The notes below the pieces were generated by a model that saw only the letters and a list, made by a program, of their open reading frames with translations, did no database searches and had not been told where the DNA came from. The translations under genes and the position numbers were made by a program. DNA of 64,000 bases from assembly GCA_963989245.1 (NCBI GenBank), contig OZ022340.1, forward strand, positions 48,986,796-49,050,795, read 5' to 3'. This DNA comes from Nansenia antarctica (Eukaryota > Chordata > Actinopteri > Argentiniformes > Microstomatidae). This document shows positions 9,880 through 21,168 of this stretch, piece after piece; the first letter of the stretch is position 1, and each line of letters starts with the position of its first letter.

Positions 9880-9999
9880 TTTCAGTATGACTTTTATTAA
9901 ACTGCGGTTCCTCCCGCGCACGCCCACATACAACATCCGGGTCTTACATGCAACATTATCAGGTCGCCCCTAGGTGTCCCTGTAACACAGGCTACTAAC
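9880..9999 (-). mobile_element. Truncated solo LTR of the 26.4-31.8-kb gypsy element
   Basis: Near-identical to 26429-26549 and 31640-31760 ('cagtatgacttttattaaac' to 'cacaggctactaac'). It is cut off at 9999 by the next repeat, so the last ~20 bp of the 140-bp LTR are missing. The sequence just outside ('gcgacccaaaac') equals that outside the full element at 26417-26428. Confidence 0.85.
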
Positions 10000-10207
10000 C
10001 AGTGGCGGCTGGCCGATAGAGGGCGCTGGGGCGCCGCCCCCACCTTCACTTCCTAGTTGCGATTTGTAAACGTTTTTTAAAAAAAATAAACATTGTTTAT
10101 TCACAAAATGCGGCTGATATTCTGTCGGCGCCTATCAGCATTCATTAAAAATCCTCCAATACAATAAACATTTTATCTGTGTGTGTGTAAAATTCACTGT
10201 TAAAATA
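10000..10207 (+). mobile_element. hAT-like terminal fragment
   Basis: Starts 'cagtggcggctggccgatag', a GC-rich CAGTGGCGG end typical of fish hAT elements, then AT-rich sequence. No second end was found before the L2 fragment, so this is a one-ended relic. Confidence 0.45.
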
Positions 10208-10830
10208 CATAGAAACGAGCTACAGAGAGTCGTGAGAACAGCACAGAAGATCACCGGCGCCCCCCTCCCCTCTCTGGAGGAGCTGTACAAAACACGCTGT
10301 CTCAGGAGGGCCTCCAAGATCTCCAAGGACCCGACCCACCCTGGGCACGAACACTTTGTCAAGCTGCCCTCGAACAGGAGGTACAGGACCCCGGCCGCTA
10401 AGACAAACAGACTGAAGAACTGCTTCTACCACAGGGCCGTCAAGGCCCTGAACACAGAAAAGGCCTAAGTTCTGGGCCCAGGACAGTCCGGACGGATTGT
10501 ATGGCAGCTAGTGCTGAGGCACAAACATGTACATTTTCAAGCCTGCAAACTGTGACACTTTAAAATAATGTGAAAAAATACTTTTTGTGCAATATGACAA
10601 CCCTAGTTGACTATCTGTGCAGTATAGTACAGTGGATTGTGTACATAGCCTTTATTGATGTAAACCAGCTCCTTACCTTCTTGTGATTTTATGCATCTAT
10701 GCTTTTTCTAAAATGTGTTTTCTTTTTCCTTTCCTAACACCAGGGGAGCCAACCCTCCTAAATTTCGTTGTTTGGTACCTGTACTGTAGCAATGACAAAT
10801 AAAGTCCATTACAATCCATTCCACATAGGG
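10208..10830 (+). pseudogene. L2-like LINE, RT C-terminus and 3' UTR
   Basis: The C-terminal 80 residues (LQRVVRTAQKITGAPLPSLE, then DPTHPGHEHF) and stop at about 10466 are closely similar to the end of the longer L2 copy at 51709-52866 on the other strand. The 3' UTR follows ('tgtagcaatgacaaataaag') with a short tail near 10825. It is 5' truncated and has no catalytic part. Confidence 0.85.
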
Positions 10831-10879
10831 GGAGGAGTCGGGTCGCCGATCGAATGCAAGTCTATCGCAGGCCAAATAC

Positions 10880-11356
10880 TTTAATAAGAGTCTGAGGAGG
10901 GAATCATCATCAATGCTTCTCTCCTCTGCTTGTCTGACAGCTCCCAATAGCAGGTCATGTGGTGCAGAGGCAGGGCCTGTGAACCACCACACCTTCAGCT
11001 GGATTCAGGTGAAGAACAGTCACAAGCAGAGCTGTAGATCATCAGCAGCAGCCAAGGGAGAGCCTTCTTCTTCCTCCATCTCTCGCAGAGCAGAGCAGAA
11101 TGGCTACTCTTATTCTCAATAAGTCTTTGAAATAATAATAATTATAATAATAATATAATTAATAATAATAAGCCTTTGAAAGTAATCATGAAGTTCACAT
11201 CCCACAGGGCAAACCATGTAATATTAAGAATTTCCATCGAGCTGTACTTCTCCATGTTATTGTTACTCATAAGGCCAAGCCCTGGGTAGGACTGGTAAAT
11301 ACATGTGGCCAACACATCTCACACCAGATTACTTTTATTTGACTATTACTCACCAC
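10880..11356 (+). repeat. Unclassified repeat A, left arm (interrupted by a hAT)
   Basis: 10880-11356 plus 12451-12530 read as the reverse complement of 18420-18915. The text 'caggtcatgtggtgcagagg' and 'tggccaacacatctcacacc' occurs in both. An (ATA)-rich run at 11125-11175 is extra here. No coding signal. Confidence 0.85.
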
Positions 11357-12450
11357 CAGAGGCGGATTTAGGATTGTAGGAGATCCGGGGCTTAGCCCAG
11401 AGGGAGAATATAATGTGCGCGCGTAGCGCGCCGGAAAAATTTGCCTTCAACCTTCAACTTACCACCACCTTAAAGCGGACAAAAGGCTGTATTACAAAAT
11501 AGACAGTAAACACACACACACACACACACATGTCAGTCACCATCATTTATATTTGTATAGAATTACAGAATTGATGGGCTGAGGCTAGTTATGTTACAGT
11601 ATGTATATCAGAGCAGACTCTGGGCTCACCACTTATATTGTATTGATTGTCTTGTCCTGTGTTATATGACGATATATTACATGTATTGTTGGCCTGTGTA
11701 TAGTACTGTGAAATCAAATCCCCCCTGGGACATTAAACAAACTTAGTTAGTTAGCGTTACATCTTAGGATAGATTTGAGTCATGTTCTGTATACATACAT
11801 ACAACCATAAGGGCATACTTAATGTGGTTACTTCATGTTTACTAGCTGTAACATTAACGTTACATCATTCTTTTTCACTTGTTACTCAGTCAACCAGAGT
11901 GCAGATATCAAAGACTATCAGCCTGTTATTCACTTTATTTGTATAAGTATTATCCTTTGTTTGATTTCTTACCATGTACCGTAACAGTACCTTGCTATGT
12001 TTCATTTTCATTATAAACATAACGTTATGTTATGATAGCCAGCTAGCATTAGCAAACCGGAAAAGTAGTGTCAGTGAGTCAGTCACCTTTCTAATAAGAT
12101 TCACAAACCTGAAACATCATCTATGTCATCACTGCTGGTGATGTCATTGTTGTCAGCTGCTGATACTGCTGCTGCAACAGTTCTTGGCGCTTGTTTTGTT
12201 GAAAAACACTTTGGGATATCCATGCTTACAAAGTCAGGCACTGATTGAGATCACGTCTTCTTCAGGGCAGGGCAGGCTACGCAGTACGCAGGCTAATGTC
12301 GCGCAGCTGCTGCCTCTCTGTTGGACTCCGGTACTGCACGTTACTCACGAGAGTTTTTATTTTTATTTTATTTTTTAAGTAAAACATTCGGGGCTTTTCA
12401 GAAAACATCCGGGGCTTGAGCCCAAGTAGCCACCCCTAGCGCCGCCCCTG
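11357..12450 (-). mobile_element. Non-autonomous hAT, internal-deletion derivative
   Basis: Ends 'cagaggcggatttaggattg' and '...cctagcgccgcccctg', flanked by a perfect 8-bp TSD CTCACCAC (11349-11356, 12451-12458). The left ~130 bp and the right ~970 bp match the ends of the 4218-bp element at 38682-42899. The transposase body (exons 2-3) is deleted, while exon 1 text (about 12105-12225) remains. The inverted copy at 18.49 kb shows the empty site. Confidence 0.93.
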
Positions 12451-12530
12451 CTCACCACAAAAGCATTCATACATCGTTTTTCATTTGAACTCAGCATTTA
12501 CTTATATTTTGTTTGCAATCTTATTTATTG

Positions 12531-12858
12531 CAATTTCATCTGTTGTAGTGTGGGAAATGTAGTTCATGTTTAATTCACATTACATGGGACCCCTCACCTT
12601 GGTCACAATCTCTTTGATTCTCCACCATTGAGATAAAGGAATTCAGAGTATGTATAAACTACCATGGCAATAAACTGATTCTGATTTAAGCTAGTAGGCT
12701 GCAGTTTTTCAGACAACCTGCTACAGTAGGCTATGGCTAGTGCACTCTTACGCTAAGTAGAGTGTAGTAATGTATGTAAATGTATAATAAATCCACGTGT
12801 TTACAGTTATGTACTTTATTTATTCCGTAATAAACCAGTTTGATTATTTCCTGCTCTG
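12531..12858. other. Gene-free AT-rich stretch
   Basis: No ORF, repeat family or RNA gene recognised. Confidence 0.4.
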
Positions 12859-12919
12859 CAGTTACTGGGCTCTCAGAGGTACTGGATGACCTCCAGCACC
12901 TCTGATAGCCCAGTAACTG
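12859..12919. repeat. 22-bp stem hairpin
   Basis: 'cagttactgggctctcagag' at 12859 pairs with the reverse complement ending at 12919, with one mismatch in 22 and a 17-base loop. It overlaps the end of the RING-like relic on the minus strand. Confidence 0.8.
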
Positions 12920-13057
12920 TAACAATTTTGTCACTGGTTATGGCAGACCTGCATTTTATGCAGTGCGGGCTCGTTTCCATGGCCTGGTTCACACAGGCCT
13001 GGCAGCCAACCAGGCTGCGGCAGCACAATGCCATTGTTGGCACCTGCATCAGACCTG
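12873..13057 (-). pseudogene. RING-finger-like exon remnant
   Basis: The minus-strand frame contains MALCCRSLVGCQACV and then SPHCIKCRSAI. The Cys spacing (CC...GC-x2-C...C-x2-C) resembles the second half of a C3HC4 RING. The frame starts just after a possible acceptor ('ttgttacag', about 13058) and ends at a stop inside the hairpin. The upstream C-x2-C pair would lie in a previous exon, which I did not find. It could be a gene relic or a transposon accessory ORF. Confidence 0.4.
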
Positions 13058-13079
13058 TAACAAGTAAAACAGACAACAT

Positions 13080-13690
13080 AGTACATCTTAGTACATTCAG
13101 TCCAACTGACTACTACTGCACACTCTATCACCTGGGCCAACACCAGATAACACTTGAAGAACACCCTGTCAATATGATAGACGATGACAATTGACTCTTG
13201 CTTATATGATAACAGCTGACTCTGCACAACTGTATACTTCAATGTTATTTAATTGCACTGCCTATATCACACATACAGACACACTGTGATTGGATGGGAA
13301 GTAGAACAAGATCAAATTGAGAGACTGCTAGACTACAGATAATAAATCACCAGTTTGGATGTGCACCTTGGACTGGAAACTGGAAAGACAAACTAATTAG
13401 TGCTGATCAAAGCAGTGACAAGAATTCCAATTTACCTGTACCTGCACTAGTTATTGGCAAGAATAAACTTTTGATTTCTATTTATAAGCTGGGCAGATGT
13501 GTAGGAGTTTCAACCTTGAAGCCTATTCTAGGCCGGAATTCAAATCTCTTTATCACTTGCACTTTTTGCTTGATAGTACACCTGTTTGATGAAAATGCTC
13601 ACAGACTCCCCTGTCCTGCTACAGCACTGCAGTTGGTTGGGATTGATCACCAGACTCCCATTCACCATCAACAGTTTTTGGCTGTTCACT
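13080..13690. other. Gene-free stretch
   Basis: Low-complexity-poor, AT-rich sequence without recognisable coding or repeat structure. Confidence 0.35.
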
Positions 13691-13699
13691 CTATTTGGC

Positions 13700-14195
13700 T
13701 TGTATCAAAGTGGGTGTGGCCTGTATAAAAGTGGGAGTGGCTTGTATCAAAGTGGGAGGAGCTTGTGTCCAAGTGGGAGTGGCTTAGACAGTTAAGGGGA
13801 GTGGCCAGACAGTTTAATTCATGAATTAATTAAAAGGGGGAGTGGCTTGAATCAAAGTGGGTGTGGCCTGTATAAAAGTGGGAGTGGCTTGTATCAAAGT
13901 GGGAGGAGCTTGTGTCCAAGTGGGAGTGGCTTAGACAGTTAAGGGGTGTGGCCAGACAGTTTAATTCATTCATTAATTAAAAGGGGGGGGGAGTGGCTTG
14001 TATCAAAGTGGGTGTGGCCTGTATAAAAGTGGGAGTGGCTTGTATCAAAGTGGGAGGAGCTTGTGTCAAAGTGGGAGTGGCTTAGACAGTTAAGGGGAGG
14101 GGTTTAGACACTTAGGGGGAGTGGCCTGTATCAAAAAGGGTGTGGCTTAGACACTTATGGGGGAGTGGCTTGTATAAAAGTGGGTGTGGCCTGTC
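13700..14195 (+). repeat. Minisatellite of ~137-bp units built from CACCC-box-like blocks
   Basis: Short blocks such as 'aaagtgggagtggcttgtat' and 'gggtgtggcctgtataaaag' are repeated within a longer unit that also holds 'cagtttaattcat' and 'ttaattaaaaggggg'. Three long units are visible (starting about 13700, 13850 and 14010), with decay after 14100. Confidence 0.85.
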
Positions 14196-14199
14196 GGTG

Positions 14200-14467
14200 G
14201 GGCCGAGCCGATTCGGAAAATATCTGAACCGTGTCTGTGGCGCTTACGGTTGCTGAGCTAAAGTCCTTTAACCTTTAATTTCACACTAGGCCGGAAAAGC
14301 CTGCATTAAAGTAATGGGGTACGTTTGGGCCCAGGGAAGGGGCTGTGAAAGAGTCACACTCTTCAAACTTTACACACTCCTTCCCCTTCATGGGACATTG
14401 TAGAATTTCAACTTTCACCCTCCTACGCCATTCCTGGGAGGCCCTGCACGCGAGCTAGCGGGAACCT
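14200..14467. other. Gene-free stretch
   Basis: No recognised feature; moderately GC-rich, possibly the remainder of the repeat that follows. Confidence 0.3.
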
Positions 14468-14592
14468 GTAGGGAGCTCTAGCGCTTGATGTGAAGTGCCT
14501 AGTGTAAAAAGACATGTTCTCACACGTACAGGCACTTGACAAGTACAACATGTTGCATTTTCATGCCATTAGGCAACTTGCTTCCTAGGGTT
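14468..14592 (+). repeat. Dispersed repeat B, copy 1
   Basis: The reverse complement, with substitutions, is found at about 20490-20622. Shared text includes 'caacatgttgcattttcatg' and 'gcctaatggcat' (inverted). Family unknown. Confidence 0.75.
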
Positions 14593-14849
14593 TCCTAGGG
14601 TTAGAGATGCATTTGGACTTTGAAATACCTCCACTACTTTCAATGGGTTCTGAGCAAAGCCCTTTATACCCTAGGTAACTAACCCTGGTTCTAACCTTGG
14701 GTTCAAATCTGGAGTGTGTGGGACCAAATCTGTAGATGTGGTGAGCTAATGAAGCTTGAGATGAGAAAAGGTCGCTTGTGGCTTTAAGAGCCAGGAGGGA
14801 GTTAGCGATGTTAGCTTAGCAAGTTTCGTCGTGTTTTTAATTAATTTAA

Positions 14850-15090
14850 ATAACTTCCCGGGGTCATAGCGGGCTGGCTTAAAATGACCGTTATGACCTA
14901 ATGAACTTATCCACGTTCACCTTGTGTTTCTACCCCCTTCATAGCCAGTGTTATACGTCCCGTAGTGTGTTACTCTTCCTGGGGTTAATAACTTATGGTT
15001 CCCGTGTAGTTAGGAGAACAATTCCAACACCCCTGGATAGAGGAGAGGACAGGGAATCCAAAACCATTTGAATGGTGTCTCTACGACCCT
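14850..15090 (+). repeat. Dispersed repeat C, copy 1
   Basis: Shares 'taacttcccggggt', 'cttaaaatgaccgt', 'gggttaataac', 'ggagaggacagggaatc' and 'aaaccatttgaatggtgtc' in the same order with 43285-43560. Unclassified. Confidence 0.75.
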
Positions 15091-15145
15091 CCTATCACCC
15101 CCCAGGGTGGTCTATGTATGACAGTAGTAGACACAGCTTAGCAGC

Positions 15146-15251
15146 TTAGGGTTAGGGTTAGGGTTACCCCCCAGGGTGGTCTATGTATGACAGTAGACAC
15201 AGTTTAGCAGCTTAGCAGCTTAGCTTAGCTTATTTTAGGGTTAGGGTTAGG
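15146..15251 (+). repeat. Two interstitial telomeric tracts
   Basis: (TTAGGG)3.5 at 15146-15166 and about 2.8 units at 15235-15251. A direct repeat 'agggtggtctatgtatgaca' lies before each. The second tract runs straight into the 8-bp minisatellite. Confidence 0.85.
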
Positions 15252-18200
15252 AGGATGGGAGGATAGGAGGAGGATAGGAGGATGGGAGGATAGGAGGAGG
15301 ATAGGAGGATGGGAGGATAGGAGGATAGGAGGATAGGAGGATAGGAGGATAGGAGGATAGGAGGATAGGAGGATAGGAGGATAGGAGGATAGAAGGATAG
15401 GAGGATAGGAGGATAGGAAGATGGGAGGATGGGAGGATAGGAGGATAGAAGGATAGGAGGATAGAAGGATAGGAGGATAGGAGGATAGGAAGATGGGAGG
15501 CTGGGAGGATAGGAGGATGGGAGGATAGAAGGATAGGAGGATAGGAAGATGGGAGGATGGGAGGATAGGAGGATAGGAGGATAGGAGGATAGGAGGATAG
15601 GAGGATGGGAGGATAGGAGGATAGGAGGATAGGAGGATAGGAGGATAGGAGGATAGAAGGATAGGAGGATAGAAGGATAGGAGGATAGGAGGATAGGAAG
15701 ATGGGAGGATGGGAGGATAGAAGGATAGGAGGATAGAAGGATAGGAGGATAGGAGGATAGGAAGATGGGAGGATGGGAGGATAGGAGGATAGAAGGATAG
15801 GAGGATAGAAGGATAGGAGGATAGAAGGATAGAAGGATAGGAGGATAGGAGGATAGGAGGATAGGAAGATGGGAGGATGGGAGGATAGGAGGATAGAAGG
15901 ATAGAAGGATAGGAGGATAGGAGGTTGGGAGGATAGGAGGATGGGAGGATAGAAGGATAGGAGGATAGGAAGATGGGAGGATGGGAGGATAGGAGGATAG
16001 AAGGATAGGAGGATAGGAGGATAGGAAGATGGGAGGATGGGAGGATAGGAGGATAGAAGGATAGGAGGATAGAAGGATAGGAGGATAGGAGGATAGGAAG
16101 ATGGGAGGATGGGAGGATAGGAGGATAGAAGGATAGAAGGATAGGAGGATAGGAGGTTGGGAGGATAGGAGGATAGAAGGATAGAAGGATAGGAGGATAG
16201 GAGGATAGGAGGATAGGAGGATAGGAGGATGGGAGGATAGGAGGAGAGGAGGATAGGAGGATAGAAGGATAGGAGGATAGAAGGATAGGAGGATAGGAGG
16301 TTGGGAGGATAGGAGGATAGAAGGATAGGAGGATAGGAGGATAGGAGGATAGGAGGATAGGAGGATAGGAGGATAGGAGGATAGGAGGATGGGAGGATAG
16401 GAGGAGAGGAGGATAGGAGGATAGGAGGATAGGAGGATAGGAGGATAGGAAGATGGGAGGATGGGAGGATAGAAGGATAGGAGGATAGGAGGATAGGAGG
16501 ATAGGAGGATAGGAAGATGGGAGGATGGGAGGATAGGAGGATAGGAGGATAGGAGGATAGGAGGATAGGAGGATAGAAGGATAGGAGGATAGGAGGATAG
16601 GAGGATAGGAGGATAGGAGGATAGGAGGATAGGAGGATGGGAGGATAGGAGGATAGGAGGATAGGAGGATAGGAGGATGGGAGGATAGGAGGATAGGAGG
16701 ATAGGAGGATAGGAGGATAGGAGGATAGGAGGATGGGAGGATAGGAGGATAGGAGGATGGGAGGATAGGAGGATAGGAGGATAGGAGGATAGGAGGATGG
16801 GAGGATAGGAGGATAGGAGGATAGGAGGATGGGAGGATAGAAGGATAGGAGGATAGGAGGATGGGAGGATAGGAGGAGGATAGGAGGATAGGAGGATAGG
16901 AGGATGTGAGGATAGGAGGATAGAAGGATAGGAGGATAGGAGGATGGGAGGAGGATAGGAGGATAGGAGGATAGGAGGATGGGAGGATAGGAGGATAGGA
17001 GGATGGGAGGATAGGAGGATAGGAGGATGGGAGGATAGGAGGATAGGAGGATAGGAGGATAGGAGGATGGGAGGATAGGAGGATAGGAGGATAGGAGGAT
17101 AGGAGGATGGGAGGATAGAAGGATAGGAGGATAGGAGGATGGGAGGATAGGAGGAGGATAGGAGGATGGGAGGATAGGAGGATGTGAGGATAGGAGGATA
17201 GAAGGATAGGAGGATAGGAGGATGGGAGGAGGATAGGAGGATAGGAGGATAGGAGGATGGGAGGATAGGAGGATGTGAGGATAGGAGGATAGAAGGATAG
17301 GAGGATGGGAGGATAGGAGGATGGGAGGATAGGAGGATAGGAGGATAGGAGGATAGAAGGATAGGAGGATGGGAGGATGGGAGGATAGGAGGAGGATAGG
17401 AGGATAGGAGGATAGGAGGATAGGAGGATGGGAGGATAGGAGGATAGGAGGATAGGAGGATGGGAGGATAGGAGGAGGATAGGAGGATAGGAGGATAGAA
17501 GGATAGGAGGATAGGAGGATAGGAGGATAGGAGGAGGATAGGAGGATAGGAGGATAGGAGGATAGGAGGATAGGAGGATAGGAGGATGGGAGGATAGGAG
17601 GATAGGAGGATAGGAGGATGGGAGGATAGAAGGATAGGAGGATAGGAGGGTAGGAGGATAGAAGGATAGGAGGATAGGAGGATAGGAGGATAGAAGGATA
17701 GGAGGATAGGAGGATAGGAGGATAGGAGGATGGGAGGATAGAAGGATGGGAGGATAGGAGGATAGGAGGATAGGAGGATAGGAGGATGGGAGGATAGGAG
17801 GATAGGAGGATAGGAGGATGGGAGGATGGGAGGATAGGAGGATAGGAGGATAGGAGGATGGGAGGATAGGAGGATAGGAGGATGGGAGGATAGGAGGATA
17901 GGAGGATAGGAGGATAGGAGGATGGGAGGATAGGAGGATAGAAGGATAGGAGGATAGGAGGATAGAAGGATAGGAGGATAGGAGGATAGGAGGATAGGAG
18001 GATAGGAGGATAGGAGGATAGGAGGATAGGAGGATAGGAGGATAGAAGGATAGGAGGATAGGAGGATAGGAGGATAGGAGGATAGGAGGATGGGAGGATA
18101 GGAGGAGAGGAGGATAGGAGGATAGGAGGATGTGAGGATGGGAGGATAGGAGGATAGGAGGAGGATGGGAGGATAGGAGGAGAGGAGGATAGGAGGATGG

Positions 18201-18413
18201 GAGGATAGGAGGATAGGAGGATAGGAGGATGTGAGGATGGGAGGATAGGAGGATAGGAGGAGGATGGGAGGATAGGAGGATGGGAGGATAGGAGGAGAGG
18301 AGGATAGGAGGATGGGAGGATAGGAGGATAGGAGGATAGGAGGATGGGAGGATGGGAGGATGGGAGGATAGGAGGATAGGAGGATAGGAGGATAGGAGGA
18401 TAGGAGGATAGGA
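15252..18413 (+). repeat. 3.2-kb minisatellite, 8-bp unit GAGGATAG
   Basis: About 390 units of GAGGATAG with variants GAGGATGG, AAGGATAG and GAAGATGG, plus rarer 11-bp units (extra AGG). Variants are arranged in short higher-order strings. Because 8 is not a multiple of 3 and no stop arises, two ORFs of over 1000 codons cross it on the minus strand; they are artefacts. The plus strand is purine-only apart from the T of GAT, giving strong strand asymmetry. Confidence 0.97.
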
Positions 18414-18419
18414 TAAATA

Positions 18420-18915
18420 AGATTGCAAACAAAATATATTCAAGTAAATGCTGAGTTCAAATAAAAAACGATGTATGAATGCTTTTGTGGTGAGTAATAG
18501 TCAAATAAAAGTAATCTGGTGTGAGATGTGTTGGCCACATGTATTTACCAGTCATACCCAGGGCTTGGCCTTATGAGTAACAATAACATGGAGAAGTACA
18601 GCTCGATGGAAATTCTTAATATTACATGGGTTGCCCTGTGGGATGTGAACTTCATGATTACTTTCAAAGGCGTTAGACTTATTGAGAATAAGAGTAGCCA
18701 TTCTGCTCTGCTCTGCGAGAGATGGAGGAAGAAGAAGGCTCTCCCTTGGCTGCTGCTGATGATCTACAGCTCTGCTTGTGACTGTTCTTCACCTGAATCC
18801 AGCTGAAGGTGTGGTGGTTCACAGGCCCTGCCTCTGCACCACATGACCTGCTATTGGGAGCTGTCAGACAAGCAGAGGAGAGAAGCATTGATGATGATTC
18901 CCTCCTCAGACTCTT
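18420..18915 (-). repeat. Unclassified repeat A, right arm (empty site)
   Basis: Inverted copy of 10880-11356 plus 12451-12530 without the hAT. At 18490-18500 'tgtggtgagtaatag' holds a single copy of the hAT target. Confidence 0.87.
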
Positions 18916-18978
18916 ATCTTCATGGAATAGACATTAGTGCTTTACAAATGTAAACATTGTGTATGCAATCATGTGAGA

Positions 18979-18985
18979 GTGTGTG

Positions 18986-19026
<41 letters not shown>
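18979..19026 (+). repeat. (GT)n microsatellite
   Basis: Near-perfect GT run with one GC and one TT interruption. Confidence 0.95.
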
Positions 19027-19030
<4 letters not shown>

Positions 19031-19237
19031 CTGTGTGTGTCCATGCCTTTCTCCATGTCTCACCTTTACACAGGACCTTCAGAGTCCACTTGCAGACAGG
19101 GTTAGGAGTCTAACCCCTATGATAGATGGGGCCTCAGACAGTGTAGTGAGGAGAGATTGGTGGTTGTCTGAAAATATAGACCACACAGAGGCAGACGTTA
19201 AGACATTAGAAGGTTCAGCTGGAATGTTATTGACTTG

Positions 19238-19238
19238 G

Positions 19239-19296
<58 letters not shown>
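19238..19296 (+). repeat. (ATT)n microsatellite
   Basis: About 19 perfect units of ATT. Confidence 0.95.
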
Positions 19297-19306
19297 GACT
19301 TGGCAT

Positions 19307-20165
19307 ATTGAGCCTACATAAGGTTAATACGGTTTCTATCTATCATTGTTAATCATTGCGTCCAAGCCATGGTGCTTGTTAAAGCTAAATTAATCCACAC
19401 CAAAACACCCAAAGTAACGTTAACACCTCTATTATGAATACATATAACACTATAGCGTATAATCTAACGTATTTATTCATAAGGAAGTAGTTTACATAGC
19501 AGAAATAAAGCTAAATTAATCCACACCAAAACACCCAAAGTAACGTTAACACCTCTATTATGAATACATATAACACTATAGCGTATATTGAGCCTACATA
19601 AGGTTAATACGGTGTCTAGCTATCATTGTTAATCATTGCGTCCAAGCCATGGTGCTTGTTAAAGCAAATTAATCCACACCAAAACACCCAAAGTAACGTT
19701 AACACCTCTATTATGAATACATATAACACTATAGCGTATAATCTAACGTATTTATTCATAAGGAAGTAGTTTACATAGCAGAAATAAAGCTAAATTAATC
19801 CACACCAAAACACCCAAAGTAACGTTAACACCTCTATTATGAATACATATAACACTATAGCGTATAATCTAACGTATTTATTCATAAGGAAGTAGTTTAC
19901 ATAGCAGAAATAAAGCTAAATTAATCCACACCAAAACGCCCAAAGTAACGTTAACACCTCTATTATGAATACATATAACACTATAGCGTATAATCTAACG
20001 TATTTATTCATAAGGAAGTAGTTTACATAGCAGAAATAAAGCTAAATTAATCCACACCAAAACACCCAAAGTAACGTTAACACCTCTATTATGAATACAT
20101 ATAACACTATAGCGTATAATCTAACGTATTTATTCATAAGGAAGTAGTTTACATAGCAGAAATAT
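19307..20165 (+). repeat. 126-bp satellite array, six copies
   Basis: Unit 'taatccacaccaaaacaccc' begins at 19391, 19517, 19670, 19796, 19922 and 20048. The spacing is exactly 126 bp except after the second copy, which is cut short and followed by a second copy of the ~75-bp leader ('ttgagcctacataaggttaa', 19307 and 19588). Copies are nearly identical, so amplification is recent. Confidence 0.95.
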
Positions 20166-20289
20166 GCAACGCTAACGCTAAAATGTTTTCGGTACAATCC
20201 GAACGAACCCCCTCCTTGTCAACGCCCACCTGGCTGGAGTGTGCCGATTCAAAGAGGAACAGAAAATAGAATTCTCTGGGATGACGTCA

Positions 20290-20475
20290 CTGACAAGTCA
20301 ATCCGTTTTCGTTTTCAAAAGGAATATCGAACTGACAAAACATACACGTGATCATCTATGTTCTTGTTTGTGTTCTGGAAATAGAAAATCGCCGTCTTCG
20401 GTTTCAAAAGGAATATCGAGCTGATAAGTCAATCCGTTTTCGTTTTCAAAAGGAATATCGAACTGAAAAAATATA
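20290..20475 (+). repeat. Three short direct repeats
   Basis: 'tttcaaaaggaatatcgaac' (or gagc) occurs about 20315, 20402 and 20445, with flanking 'agtcaatccgttttcgtt' in two of them. Confidence 0.8.
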
Positions 20476-20489
20476 CACGGACCGACCTG

Positions 20490-20622
20490 CTATGCTAGGA
20501 AGCAAGTTGCCTAATGGCATAAAAATGCAACATGTTGTACGTGTTGTGTGCCTGTACGTGTGAGAAGATGTCTTTTTACAAACGGCACTTCCAATCAAGC
20601 ACTAGAGCTCCCTACTCTGTAT
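20490..20622 (-). repeat. Dispersed repeat B, copy 2
   Basis: Inverted relative to 14468-14592. Confidence 0.75.
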
Positions 20623-20657
20623 GGTACATTATATTGATAATTGGGTCCCTGGTTACC

Positions 20658-21168
20658 TACTACATACCTACTACATACTGCATACCTACTACATACTACA
20701 TACCTACTACATACTGCATACCTACTACATACATACTACATACTACATACCTACTACATACTACATACCTACTACATACTACATACTACATACCTACTAC
20801 ATACTACATACCTACTACATACTACATACTGCATACCTACTACATACTACATACCTACTACATACTACATACCTACTACATACTGCATACCTACTACATA
20901 CTGCATACCTACTACATACATACTACATACTACATACCTACTACATACTACATATCTACTACATACTACATACCTACTACATACTGCATACCTACTACAT
21001 ACTACATACCTACTACATACTACATACCTACTACATACTACATACATACTACATACCTACTACATACTACATACCTACTACATACTGCATACCTACTACA
21101 TACTACATACCTACTACATACTGCATACCTACTACATACTACATACCTACTACATACTGCATACCTAC
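20658..21168 (+). repeat. CATAC/CTA minisatellite
   Basis: ~18-bp units of 'ctactacatactacatac' type with TGC variants. It is open in all three plus frames, giving spurious repetitive ORFs. Confidence 0.95.

Noticed and set aside
15225..18443. Two minus-strand ORFs of over 1000 codons (SYPPILLS repeats)
   Set aside because: They are produced by an 8-bp tandem repeat without stop codons; both frames are open at once and the protein is pure low complexity.
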